The notes below the pieces were generated by a model that did not search any database, had not been told where the DNA came from, and saw only the letters and a list, made by a program, of their open reading frames with translations. Positions 7,121-13,482 of a stretch of 64,000 nucleotides of DNA are shown here, piece by piece (positions within the stretch are counted from its first letter, which is position 1; each line of letters opens with the position of its first letter). Position numbers and translations under genes: made by a program. The stretch is from a virus, in the IMG/VR virus record IMGVR_UViG_3300035670_000179, positions 1-64,000 of that record; one strand, given 5' to 3'.

Positions 7121-7493
7121 ACGATTGTAAGATACCGTCTACAAAGTGAATTCTACAAGTGGGCCAATCATCATATTCACCTTTCCATTCTGAAGGATAA
7201 ACCTCCACATAATCCGTGATTTTATAAGGTTCAACCTTACCGTGTTTTCCTGTAGGCACCCATTCAAAATTCATAAACTTAAGTTTTGGCTCATAACGTG
7301 GGTCATTCTCTTCAATAATCTCAAAGGTATGAGTTTCCTTATAGGTCATTACCCACAACTTACCTGCCGGGTCTAACCAATAATGAGACATAGAACCTCC
7401 CATATGTCTATCCATATCTTTTGTTTGGCAGGGTTTCTCAGTGAAATGTTCTCCCAAATCATAGGAAGAACGGAAATAATCAAACATACCCAT
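7065..7493 (-). CDS. Conserved phage protein (MGMFDY start)
   Basis: A 142-aa protein beginning MGMFDYFRSS, a start typical of a phage family of unknown function. It has several Trp and Tyr residues and looks mostly beta. The C-terminal 18 codons overlap the downstream membrane gene. No catalytic motif recognised. Confidence 0.7.
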   Translation of the reverse strand: MGMFDYFRSSYDLGEHFTEKPCQTKDMDRHMGGSMSHYWLDPAGKLWVMTYKETHTFEIIEENDPRYEPKLKFMNFEWVPTGKHGKVEPYKITDYVEVYPSEWKGEYDDWPTCRIHFVDGILQSYEEKTKNQSLEADSKILR

Positions 7494-7498
7494 TTTAT

Positions 7499-8065
7499 TT
7501 AAACCTCAATAAATTGAATTGAAAATATAAATCTAAATTCATCTGCTTCTATTGATATTGGAGTTGCTTTATGTAAAATCGAACTATCAAATATTACAAC
7601 TCTGCCAGAAATGTAATCGACTATTATCTCAGATTCTCCCGAATCATTTGAAAAAACAGTTTCTCCACCCCAATTAGTATTCCATCTATTATTTACATAA
7701 TACAGTAAAGTTTTACCATTTGCATTTGGACTTAAACAATCCACATGATAGTATTGTGTTGAAAAAGGACTTGATGCTATAGACCAACAACTTCTTACAT
7801 TAAACTTTTCACTTGAAACATGTTGTTCAATAGGAATAAAAGAGTTTGAATTTAAAAAACCAAATTCATTTATATCACTTTCTGTAAAATTTGATTTAAA
7901 AAAAGTTTTATTTCTTTGCCAAAGTTCAGTATTACTTGTAGACCCTAATGTATGAGGTTTATTTTGAATATAATATTCAAAATAACTTTTTTCTGATGAA
8001 GTAAAAACATCATCGAATATTTCTATAGATTTATTGGATGACGTTTTTATTACTCTATGTCTCAT
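7499..8065 (-). CDS. 2OG-Fe(II) oxygenase
   Basis: A 188-aa protein with iron ligands H107-x-D109 (YYHVDCLSP), distal H165 (ILHKATPI) and R178 (EFRFIFSIQF) for 2-oxoglutarate, in the order of a jelly-roll dioxygenase; the GGETVFSN strand lies between them. It is the fourth such domain within 4 kb. Its stop is 6 bases before the next gene and its start overlaps the upstream gene. The substrate is unknown; it could act on protein side chains or small molecules. Confidence 0.82.
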   Translation of the reverse strand: MRHRVIKTSSNKSIEIFDDVFTSSEKSYFEYYIQNKPHTLGSTSNTELWQRNKTFFKSNFTESDINEFGFLNSNSFIPIEQHVSSEKFNVRSCWSIASSPFSTQYYHVDCLSPNANGKTLLYYVNNRWNTNWGGETVFSNDSGESEIIVDYISGRVVIFDSSILHKATPISIEADEFRFIFSIQFIEV

Positions 8066-8298
8066 TTTTTGGAAAATTCCTTTTCAAGTTCTCTAGCAAT
8101 TTTATCATACTCCCAACGCATCATCAAGTTTGTAATGGGGTTCTTGGGGTGAAGTCTTATCATCCAATATACTCTCTCTACATTAATCTTTATCATCTTA
8201 AAGACCAACGTAAGATACTCTGCTACGTTTGGGTCTATAATCATCATATATGCTACAACCCCAAATAATAGGAGTATTATGGAATTAAGTGGGGTCAT
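8062..8298 (-). CDS. Predicted membrane-anchored small protein
   Basis: A 78-aa protein with an N-terminal hydrophobic helix (about 6-21) and a basic, helical C-terminal part (WEYDKIARELEKEFSKK). It overlaps the downstream oxygenase gene by 4 bases and is preceded by an ATAAATA box at 8322-8328. Function unknown. Confidence 0.65.
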   Translation of the reverse strand: MTPLNSIILLLFGVVAYMMIIDPNVAEYLTLVFKMIKINVERVYWMIRLHPKNPITNLMMRWEYDKIARELEKEFSKK

Positions 8299-8321
8299 AG
8301 TATTATCCTATGGTATGGGGT

Positions 8322-8328
8322 TATTTAT
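8322..8328 (-). promoter_or_regulatory. Late-promoter-like ATAAATA box
   Basis: Minus-strand ATAAATA 24 bases before the start at 8298, lying on the stop codon of the 8325 gene. Confidence 0.45.
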
Positions 8329-8690
8329 TCTTCATCTTCTTCAAGGTCTATGAGGTCAGACAATCTTTTCATTGTGTCCCAATGCATAGGAACAGTTTCA
8401 ACTTTTCCAGTCGCAACATCGTGGGACATTTGCAGCAAACTATCAAGAAAATCTTTTGAGTAGATTTCATCCTCTAAACTATCCCAGAAGTATAGAATGC
8501 ACTGCTCTAATGGGTCATCATTCTTTAGAAGAGCATAACTCTCATAGTTGTTTCCCATCAGGTCTGCCCAGTTCTTAAAGGCATACCAACAGTTATACCA
8601 CCCCTGAATGAGACAGGAGTGCCAGATATACTCAAACCAAGTCATTTTAACTTTATTGGTTTCTGTTCCTAAAAGAGGTTTTGAAAACAT
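8325..8690 (-). CDS. Hypothetical protein
   Basis: A 121-aa protein rich in aromatic residues (TWFEYIWHSC, GWYNCWYAFKNW) with a very acidic end (DLEEDEE). An internal Met at codon 16 is a possible alternative start. Coupled to the 8692 gene. No domain recognised. Confidence 0.65.
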   Translation of the reverse strand: MFSKPLLGTETNKVKMTWFEYIWHSCLIQGWYNCWYAFKNWADLMGNNYESYALLKNDDPLEQCILYFWDSLEDEIYSKDFLDSLLQMSHDVATGKVETVPMHWDTMKRLSDLIDLEEDEE

Positions 8691-8691
8691 T

Positions 8692-8862
8692 TTACTTCTT
8701 GGGTGGCGATTTAATAATAACGGGACAAGTAGGAACTACTTTCCTCAATTCTAGCACAATTTCCGCTTTTTGTTGAGGAGTGAGGTGTAGCACCGTCTCC
8801 ATTCTGTTAAGGATTGAATATAATTGCCCACAGTTCAGGAAGGTAACTAAAAGCATATCCAT
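8692..8862 (-). CDS. Small hypothetical protein
   Basis: A 56-aa frame beginning MDMLLVTFLN, with a strong ribosome binding site (AGGGAGGTAA) 8 bases before the ATG and an ATAAATA box at 8896-8902. These two signals are the best evidence that it is a real gene. Mostly helical; no domain recognised. Confidence 0.65.
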   Translation of the reverse strand: MDMLLVTFLNCGQLYSILNRMETVLHLTPQQKAEIVLELRKVVPTCPVIIKSPPKK

Positions 8863-8895
8863 AGTGAATTACCTCCCTTATTTGATTGTTGTTCC

Positions 8896-8902
8896 TATTT
8901 AT
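8896..8902 (-). promoter_or_regulatory. Late-promoter-like ATAAATA box
   Basis: Minus-strand ATAAATA 34 bases before the 8862 start, followed by the strong AGGGAGG ribosome binding site. Confidence 0.45.
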
Positions 8903-9102
8903 TACTCAATCCCATCAAATTGACGCAGATACTCTACACAGTCTTTGAATTGCTGCCATTCCTCATCTGAGAAGTTATCAGAGGCATAAGGAATTTCCAC
9001 AATTGCGGCACAAACCCGATTGACATTTACTCGTATCATCATATCATTTGCCATCGCAGGAGTGGCAAAGGGAATGATAAGCAGTGGGATTAGACTTTTC
9101 AT
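8902..9102 (-). CDS. Predicted secreted small protein
   Basis: A 66-aa protein with a clear signal-peptide pattern: Lys at position 2, a hydrophobic core (LIPLLIIPFA), and a likely signal peptidase I site after ATPAMA (about residue 18). The mature part has two cysteines (RVCAAIV and KDCVEYL) that could form a disulfide in the periplasm. No family recognised; an envelope role during infection is a guess. Confidence 0.65.
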   Translation of the reverse strand: MKSLIPLLIIPFATPAMANDMMIRVNVNRVCAAIVEIPYASDNFSDEEWQQFKDCVEYLRQFDGIE

Positions 9103-9335
9103 AGGTGTTGCTCTAGTGATGCTTTGCTGTTTGCTTTCTTAAGTACTTTGATTTGGGAGTTGATATGTTTTTTAGCAGTCTCTAATGTGTTGGAGACTTG
9201 AACCTGCTGACCATTATGAATAATCATAAAACGGTTCCCAAAAGGAACCGCTGCCCACATTCCATCTTTAGTTACATAACCCGAAGGTTCTGTTGGTACT
9301 GGTTCTAAGATACCATAATTTTGAATTTCAATCAT
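9099..9335 (-). CDS. Hypothetical protein
   Basis: A 78-aa protein beginning MIEIQNYGIL, with a beta-rich first half (MWAAVPFGNRFMIIHNG) and a basic helical C-terminus. Both ends overlap neighbours as ATGA. Function unknown. Confidence 0.65.
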   Translation of the reverse strand: MIEIQNYGILEPVPTEPSGYVTKDGMWAAVPFGNRFMIIHNGQQVQVSNTLETAKKHINSQIKVLKKANSKASLEQHL

Positions 9336-9625
9336 ACGAAGATTTTATACAGAATGAATAGTGCTGCAATAGCAAGTGTAATTGGCCAATATGTGATGGC
9401 AAGAGCAAAAACTACCAGAATAGCAATAGCACCAAAACTAAATTCGCTACCACCACCACCAGATGAAGAACTACCTTCATTAACTTGTCTGAGATTAATG
9501 ATTTGCTCAGCACCATAAATTCGCTGGAGTTGTTCCTTTGCACCGTGAGCAGTATTTGATTGAACCTCAAGGTCCTGATAACCACTAGCAGAACCTAGCC
9601 AGCATTTAGCAGTCCAACGTGCCAT
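9332..9625 (-). CDS. Predicted membrane protein with soluble N-domain
   Basis: A 97-aa protein: a soluble domain (1-48), a Ser/Gly linker (SSSSGGGGS, about 52-60) and a long hydrophobic stretch (64-95), probably a helical hairpin in the inner membrane. The N-domain resembles the adjacent 47-aa protein (W-x-A..., then AKxQ, then Y-x-A-x-I-x-x-x-R). Function unknown. Confidence 0.65.
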   Translation of the reverse strand: MARWTAKCWLGSASGYQDLEVQSNTAHGAKEQLQRIYGAEQIINLRQVNEGSSSSGGGGSEFSFGAIAILVVFALAITYWPITLAIAALFILYKIFV

Positions 9626-9627
9626 AA

Positions 9628-9771
9628 TCAGCGATGAGTTGGATTGGCACGAAGAATGCGGGCATTCGGATATTGTGCCTGAGCAACTTGCTTTGCCTCT
9701 TGAGGATTACGGGCATAGCATTCAAACATAAAAACTTTACCAGCAACCCAGAGTTCGACTTGATGTTTCAT
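9628..9771 (-). CDS. Small protein related to neighbour's N-domain
   Basis: A 47-aa frame beginning MKHQVELWVA with the pattern PQEAKQVAQAQYPNARI, shared with residues 1-48 of the adjacent membrane protein. It has a good AAAGGAGA ribosome binding site and is the first gene after promoter copy C. Function unknown. Confidence 0.65.
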   Translation of the reverse strand: MKHQVELWVAGKVFMFECYARNPQEAKQVAQAQYPNARILRANPTHR

Positions 9772-9801
9772 TTGGAAAAGGTCTCCTTTGTGTATGAACT
9801 A

Positions 9802-9859
9802 ATTATAGGGTAAGTTGAGAGTTTTGAGAAGAGTGTTGTGCCAGTTTGTCAAGTGTCAC
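9802..9859 (-). promoter_or_regulatory. Sigma70-type promoter cassette, copy C
   Basis: Minus strand: TTCTCA (9825-9830), 17 bases, TATAAT (9802-9807). The conserved block GACACTTGACAAACTGGCAC with following ACAA lies at about 9836-9858. The -35 is weaker than in copies B and E. Confidence 0.7.
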
Positions 9860-9964
9860 ATCAGACAGATGACGATGATACCGAAATGAATGATTAATCC
9901 ATTCAATTTGTTAAAAACCGATTTCATAAGGATTTTGTGGGGAGCAGAGGGCAATAGGGCGTTC

Positions 9965-9999
9965 GGGGCGAAATCACGAAAAAATCACGTTTTCGCCCC
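9965..9999. repeat. Inverted repeat downstream of helicase gene
   Basis: A perfect 9-bp inverted repeat GGGGCGAAA / TTTCGCCCC (9965-9973 and 9991-9999) with a 17-base loop holding the direct repeat ATCACG. On the minus strand it lies about 38 bases past the helicase stop and could end that transcript, but no U-run follows it. The rest of 9772-10036 shows no gene. Confidence 0.55.
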
Positions 10000-10020
10000 A
10001 GTCACCGCAAGGGTTCTCAG

Positions 10021-10039
10021 TGAGACCCAACCCGTCTCA
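10021..10039 (-). other. Hairpin on helicase stop codon
   Basis: Perfect 6-bp stem TGAGAC / GTCTCA with a 7-base loop. Its 3' arm on the plus strand includes the complement of the helicase TGA stop (10037-10039). It may protect or end the transcript together with the repeat at 9965-9999. Confidence 0.4.
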
Positions 10040-11287
10040 ACGACGGATGGTGCTCACCGCAACGTCCCCCTGCTCAAAGATAATGTCAACAACGTTCTGG
10101 ATTTTCTTGGCAGCAGAAGCAGTTGACTTGGAAAACACAGGAACAATCACCAGACCGAAAGATTTGGTGTATTGCTCCAGTTGACCAGGAACAATGCTGC
10201 CGTTGCGAATACCAGCAGCATCATCAGGGTGAAGACGCAGAGTGCGACCCACAGTCTGACCGATACCGACAATATCCATATCCCGCATAAACACAACTGC
10301 CTCAAGAGCAGAAATGTTGATGCCTTCTGCCAGAATGCTGTGGTGAAGAACAATAAATTTCTTCTGAGGGTCACGACCCCAAGCATTCAGAGTGTCGAAG
10401 AACACTTCACGGTTCACTTTCTGACCGTCAATAAAACCACCGTGCTTCGCAGTAATGTGCATCACAGAGTAACCCTGTTCCGCAACAACCTGAGCAAAGT
10501 CAGTTTGAGACAGCAGACCAATAATGTGCTTGGTTGCCTTCGCACAAATCAGAACCTTATTGACGGGATTTTCTTCCAGAACTTCCAGCAGATTGTCACG
10601 GTCACGTTGGGCAATATCATCACCCTTCTTGACCATTTCAAGTTGCTTCGCAACCACCTTAGGGGGAATGATGTAACCACCCTGAACCAGTTCGGGAGCA
10701 GGAACCTTAGCAATGATTTGACCATAAACGTCAGTATCATTCATACCAGGCTTACCAACAGTCACCGAATACTTGGGAGTAGCAGTGAAGAAGTAGCAAC
10801 GTTGTGCCTCCTGACTGAAATACTCCACAGCAGGGAAGAAATGACGTTGAACACTGTTATGTGCCTCATCGAAGTAGATGGTATCCACATCGACTTCTGC
10901 CTCTTGTAGACGGTTCAGGGAGTTGTAGGTGGTGAAGATGAGTTTGTGACCTTGAGTATTGCGAACCCAAGTGTAAATCTCATTCAGTTTGGTAGAAGAG
11001 AAGTGGTGCGTTTCACCACTATGAACGTGCATCACAGCAGCGTTCGTCACAAACTCCAGATACTCAGCAGAGAGTTGTTCCGCAAGCAGAATGCGGGGAG
11101 CAACCACTACAACAGTCTTAGGAGTTTCGGATTGGAAGACACGGAGGGCATCGAAGATACCAACGTTAGTCTTACCACCGCCAGTAGGAAAGACACAAAT
11201 GCCTTTGCTATACTTGGCGAGAGCGTCAAGTGCTTTCTGCTGGTGGGGACGGAGTTGAATCACGGGTTTCATTTCGTATGAATACAT
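10037..11287 (-). CDS. SF2 DEAH-box helicase (Res/UvsW-like)
   Basis: Start chosen at 11287 (MYSYEMKPVI), five bases after AAGGGGG; 416 aa. Superfamily 2 motifs are in order: Q-like LRPHQQKAL, Walker A PTGGGKT (34-40), DEAH (140-143), FTATP (167-171) and GQTVGRTLR (motif VI, about 350-358). It should use ATP to move on or remodel DNA. It resembles type III Res-type helicases and, more distantly, T4 UvsW, which unwinds recombination intermediates; I do not assign the symbol. No nuclease domain is fused. G+C is clearly above its neighbours. Confidence 0.85.
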   Translation of the reverse strand: MYSYEMKPVIQLRPHQQKALDALAKYSKGICVFPTGGGKTNVGIFDALRVFQSETPKTVVVVAPRILLAEQLSAEYLEFVTNAAVMHVHSGETHHFSSTKLNEIYTWVRNTQGHKLIFTTYNSLNRLQEAEVDVDTIYFDEAHNSVQRHFFPAVEYFSQEAQRCYFFTATPKYSVTVGKPGMNDTDVYGQIIAKVPAPELVQGGYIIPPKVVAKQLEMVKKGDDIAQRDRDNLLEVLEENPVNKVLICAKATKHIIGLLSQTDFAQVVAEQGYSVMHITAKHGGFIDGQKVNREVFFDTLNAWGRDPQKKFIVLHHSILAEGINISALEAVVFMRDMDIVGIGQTVGRTLRLHPDDAAGIRNGSIVPGQLEQYTKSFGLVIVPVFSKSTASAAKKIQNVVDIIFEQGDVAVSTIRR

Positions 11288-11292
11288 AATAA

Positions 11293-11319
11293 CCCCCTTA
11301 CGGGGAAACCGCAAGGGGG
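11293..11319 (-). promoter_or_regulatory. Hairpin pairing with the helicase ribosome binding site
   Basis: CCCCCTT (11293-11299 on the plus strand) pairs with AAGGGGG (11313-11319), with an inner CGG/CCG stem and a GGAAA loop. In the mRNA the AAGGGGG in front of the helicase ATG would be sequestered. Confidence 0.55.
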
Positions 11320-11343
11320 CTTGTGACAGTTATCAAAGTGTCC
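11320..11343 (-). promoter_or_regulatory. Upstream block of promoter cassette, copy D
   Basis: GACACTTTGATAACTGTCAC with following AAG, a close relative of the block in copies A-C. At the usual distance only TATTAT (11286-11291) is found, and it overlaps the helicase ATG, so promoter activity here is doubtful. Confidence 0.45.
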
Positions 11344-11393
11344 TTAGAGTATTTTAGAAGTAACTAGTTCTTATCTTCAACGGAGACAAACCT

Positions 11394-11423
11394 AGTCTAG
11401 CAGTATTCAGGGGGTTGTGTCAA
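11394..11423 (-). promoter_or_regulatory. Sigma70-type promoter for the helicase
   Basis: Minus strand TTGACA (11418-11423), 18 bases, TAGACT (11394-11399). The -35 is perfect and the -10 matches 4 of 6. It would give a leader of about 100 bases that contains copy D and the hairpin. Confidence 0.6.
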
Positions 11424-11431
11424 GAGGGGTT

Positions 11432-13456
11432 TTATGATAGAGTTAAGTCTATTGAAAATCCATTTGCTTGAATTGTCAATATGTTTCCACTTACAGAAAA
11501 AGTAATGGACCCATTTCCCGTAGATAAAGATGCTGCAGTCACATCTCCAGTAAAAGTTCCATCATTTGCAGAAACATTTCCAGAAAAAACCCCATCATCT
11601 CCAGAAACATTTCCAGTAGCACTTACAGTTCCACTGAATGTTCCATTTCCACCAGATATATTTCCTGCAGTTGATGTAATATCTCCAGTTATATTAATTT
11701 CGCTAGGAAGTCTAGAATTATTTAAAGTTCCACTGGAAATATTAGTAGCATCTAAATTAGTAATTCCAGTCCCAATTCCACTAAGATTTCCTGATGCAGT
11801 CAAATCTACACAATTAACATTTGTTAATGATGTGATATTATTTGCTGAAAAATTTCCAGATAAAGTAACGTCAGAGGGAAGTCTAGAACTATTTAAAGTT
11901 CCACTAGAAATATTATCAGCATTTAATGTATTAATTGTAGAACCATCTCCACTAAATCTAGTTGCGGTTAGAATACCAGCAGAGTTTAATTGTATATTGT
12001 TAGTTGCAATTAAAGTTGGGAATGTTGCAATACCAGTAATGCTAATATTTCTAGACGAGATATCTTGTCTTGCTACAATATTTCCAGTGCTTGTAATTCC
12101 AACCCCACCACCAGCATTTAGTGGGTTTGTTCCAATTTGCAATCCATATGATGTTGATGGACTTGCAGTAAAAATTCCAACCGTACTATTAAATGTGGCA
12201 GAACCTGGAACTAGAATACTTGCAGTATTAAAAGAACCATTAATAGTTACATTTCCAGCGACAGAAAAATTACCACCAACAAAAGAATTTGAAGTAACTG
12301 TAGAGGTGCCAACAACATGCAAATTACTTTCAGGATTATCTAGATTAATACCCAACTTTCCATCAGAAGTTAGAGTCATCAAGTTAGTTGATGTTCCTTG
12401 TAACCAATAATAATTTCCAGCTCCACCAAAGATATTATTATAATAATTAAAGTTTCCACTATCATAATTAATAATATCTAAAGATTGTTCCGTACTAAAT
12501 GTAAACCCACCATCAGTATTTCCAAATCTCAATTCTCCATTTCCATCATTTGAAGTTGCACTTCTACCGAAAGTAATTCTAGATGGGAAACTACCATCGC
12601 TAGTAAGTCTTAGTGAACTAATGCCAGACCTTCTTATATGTAAATCAGCATTTGTTACATTTGTTCCTACTCCTATAAACCCTTCTGAATGAAGAATATT
12701 TGTAATTGTAGCAACACCAATTCTAGAACCGGCAATATTAATTGTAGAAGTTGGAGTTACATCATTTGCGGTTGCTGCTACCCCAATTAAAGTTCCACTA
12801 AAGTAATTTTGTGCCGTTACAATTCCACTGATGTTTAAATTTGCTGGAAGTCTAGAATTATTTAAAATTCCTAGACTTATATTTGAAGCATCAATTGAAG
12901 TAATTAATGAACCAATTCCAGTAAAGTTACTTGAGGTAATAATACCAGTTGCAAAAATATCACCTAGACTATTGATACCAACTCCTCTTTGGAAAGAACC
13001 TGGACTATTATTTCCACCAACTTGTAAAACAAATCTTGGATCTATGGTTCCGATACCAACGAAACCTTGAGCATAAACACTGGTAAAACCTAAACCAACA
13101 TCAACATCTAACCACTGAGAAGTTGGTAAGTTTAATAATCTCCCTCCATCACCGTAATAAGTAACCACACCAGTTGTTGCCGTAATAATCCCAGAAGTGA
13201 TTGTAGTAATTCCTACAGCAATAAAATTTTGAGATTTTAAATTTGCAACGGTTGAAATTCCAGTTATATTTAAATTCTCAGATTCTATTTGTTTTGATAA
13301 AACGGCATCTGATACCTTTGCATTACCATAAACATCAAGAACCTCTGAAGGAACAGAGGTTCCGATGCCAACTAGACCATTTGGATTTACAATAAAATTA
13401 TCATCATCAACTTGAACACCATTTCTAAGGTTAAATGACTTTCTAATATTTGCCAT
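11432..13456 (-). CDS. Tail-fibre-like virion structural protein
   Basis: A 674-aa protein made of fibre-type beta repeats: GIGTSVPSEVLDVYGNAKV near residues 32-50, and the recurring unit NISSGTLNNSRLP with ITGIxT and SGNxS strands. The VGIGTxxP...L-V-G pattern is typical of phage fibre shafts with intertwined trimeric beta structure. No tip domain or chaperone domain is obvious. A CTAAATA box precedes it (13476-13482). Probably part of a long or side fibre; its partner in the virion is unknown. Confidence 0.75.
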   Translation of the reverse strand: MANIRKSFNLRNGVQVDDDNFIVNPNGLVGIGTSVPSEVLDVYGNAKVSDAVLSKQIESENLNITGISTVANLKSQNFIAVGITTITSGIITATTGVVTYYGDGGRLLNLPTSQWLDVDVGLGFTSVYAQGFVGIGTIDPRFVLQVGGNNSPGSFQRGVGINSLGDIFATGIITSSNFTGIGSLITSIDASNISLGILNNSRLPANLNISGIVTAQNYFSGTLIGVAATANDVTPTSTINIAGSRIGVATITNILHSEGFIGVGTNVTNADLHIRRSGISSLRLTSDGSFPSRITFGRSATSNDGNGELRFGNTDGGFTFSTEQSLDIINYDSGNFNYYNNIFGGAGNYYWLQGTSTNLMTLTSDGKLGINLDNPESNLHVVGTSTVTSNSFVGGNFSVAGNVTINGSFNTASILVPGSATFNSTVGIFTASPSTSYGLQIGTNPLNAGGGVGITSTGNIVARQDISSRNISITGIATFPTLIATNNIQLNSAGILTATRFSGDGSTINTLNADNISSGTLNSSRLPSDVTLSGNFSANNITSLTNVNCVDLTASGNLSGIGTGITNLDATNISSGTLNNSRLPSEINITGDITSTAGNISGGNGTFSGTVSATGNVSGDDGVFSGNVSANDGTFTGDVTAASLSTGNGSITFSVSGNILTIQANGFSIDLTLS

Positions 13457-13475
13457 TTTTTCTGCGATTTATAAC

Positions 13476-13482
13476 TATTTAG
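13476..13482 (-). promoter_or_regulatory. Late-promoter-like CTAAATA box
   Basis: CTAAATA on the minus strand, 20 bases before the 13456 start and overlapping the stop of the 1,936-aa gene. Confidence 0.5.

Noticed and set aside
10172-10909. A 245-codon plus-strand frame inside the helicase gene
   Set aside because: It lies wholly opposite a helicase with all motifs, has no signal before its start, and shows no domain.
11286-11343. Copy D as an active promoter
   Set aside because: Its only -10 candidate (TATTAT) overlaps the helicase ATG, and its -35 is poor; a better promoter lies upstream at 11394-11423.
11481-12410. A 309-codon plus-strand frame opposite the 674-aa fibre gene
   Set aside because: Low-complexity Pro/Val/Phe sequence that mirrors the fibre repeats; the minus-strand fibre frame explains the region.
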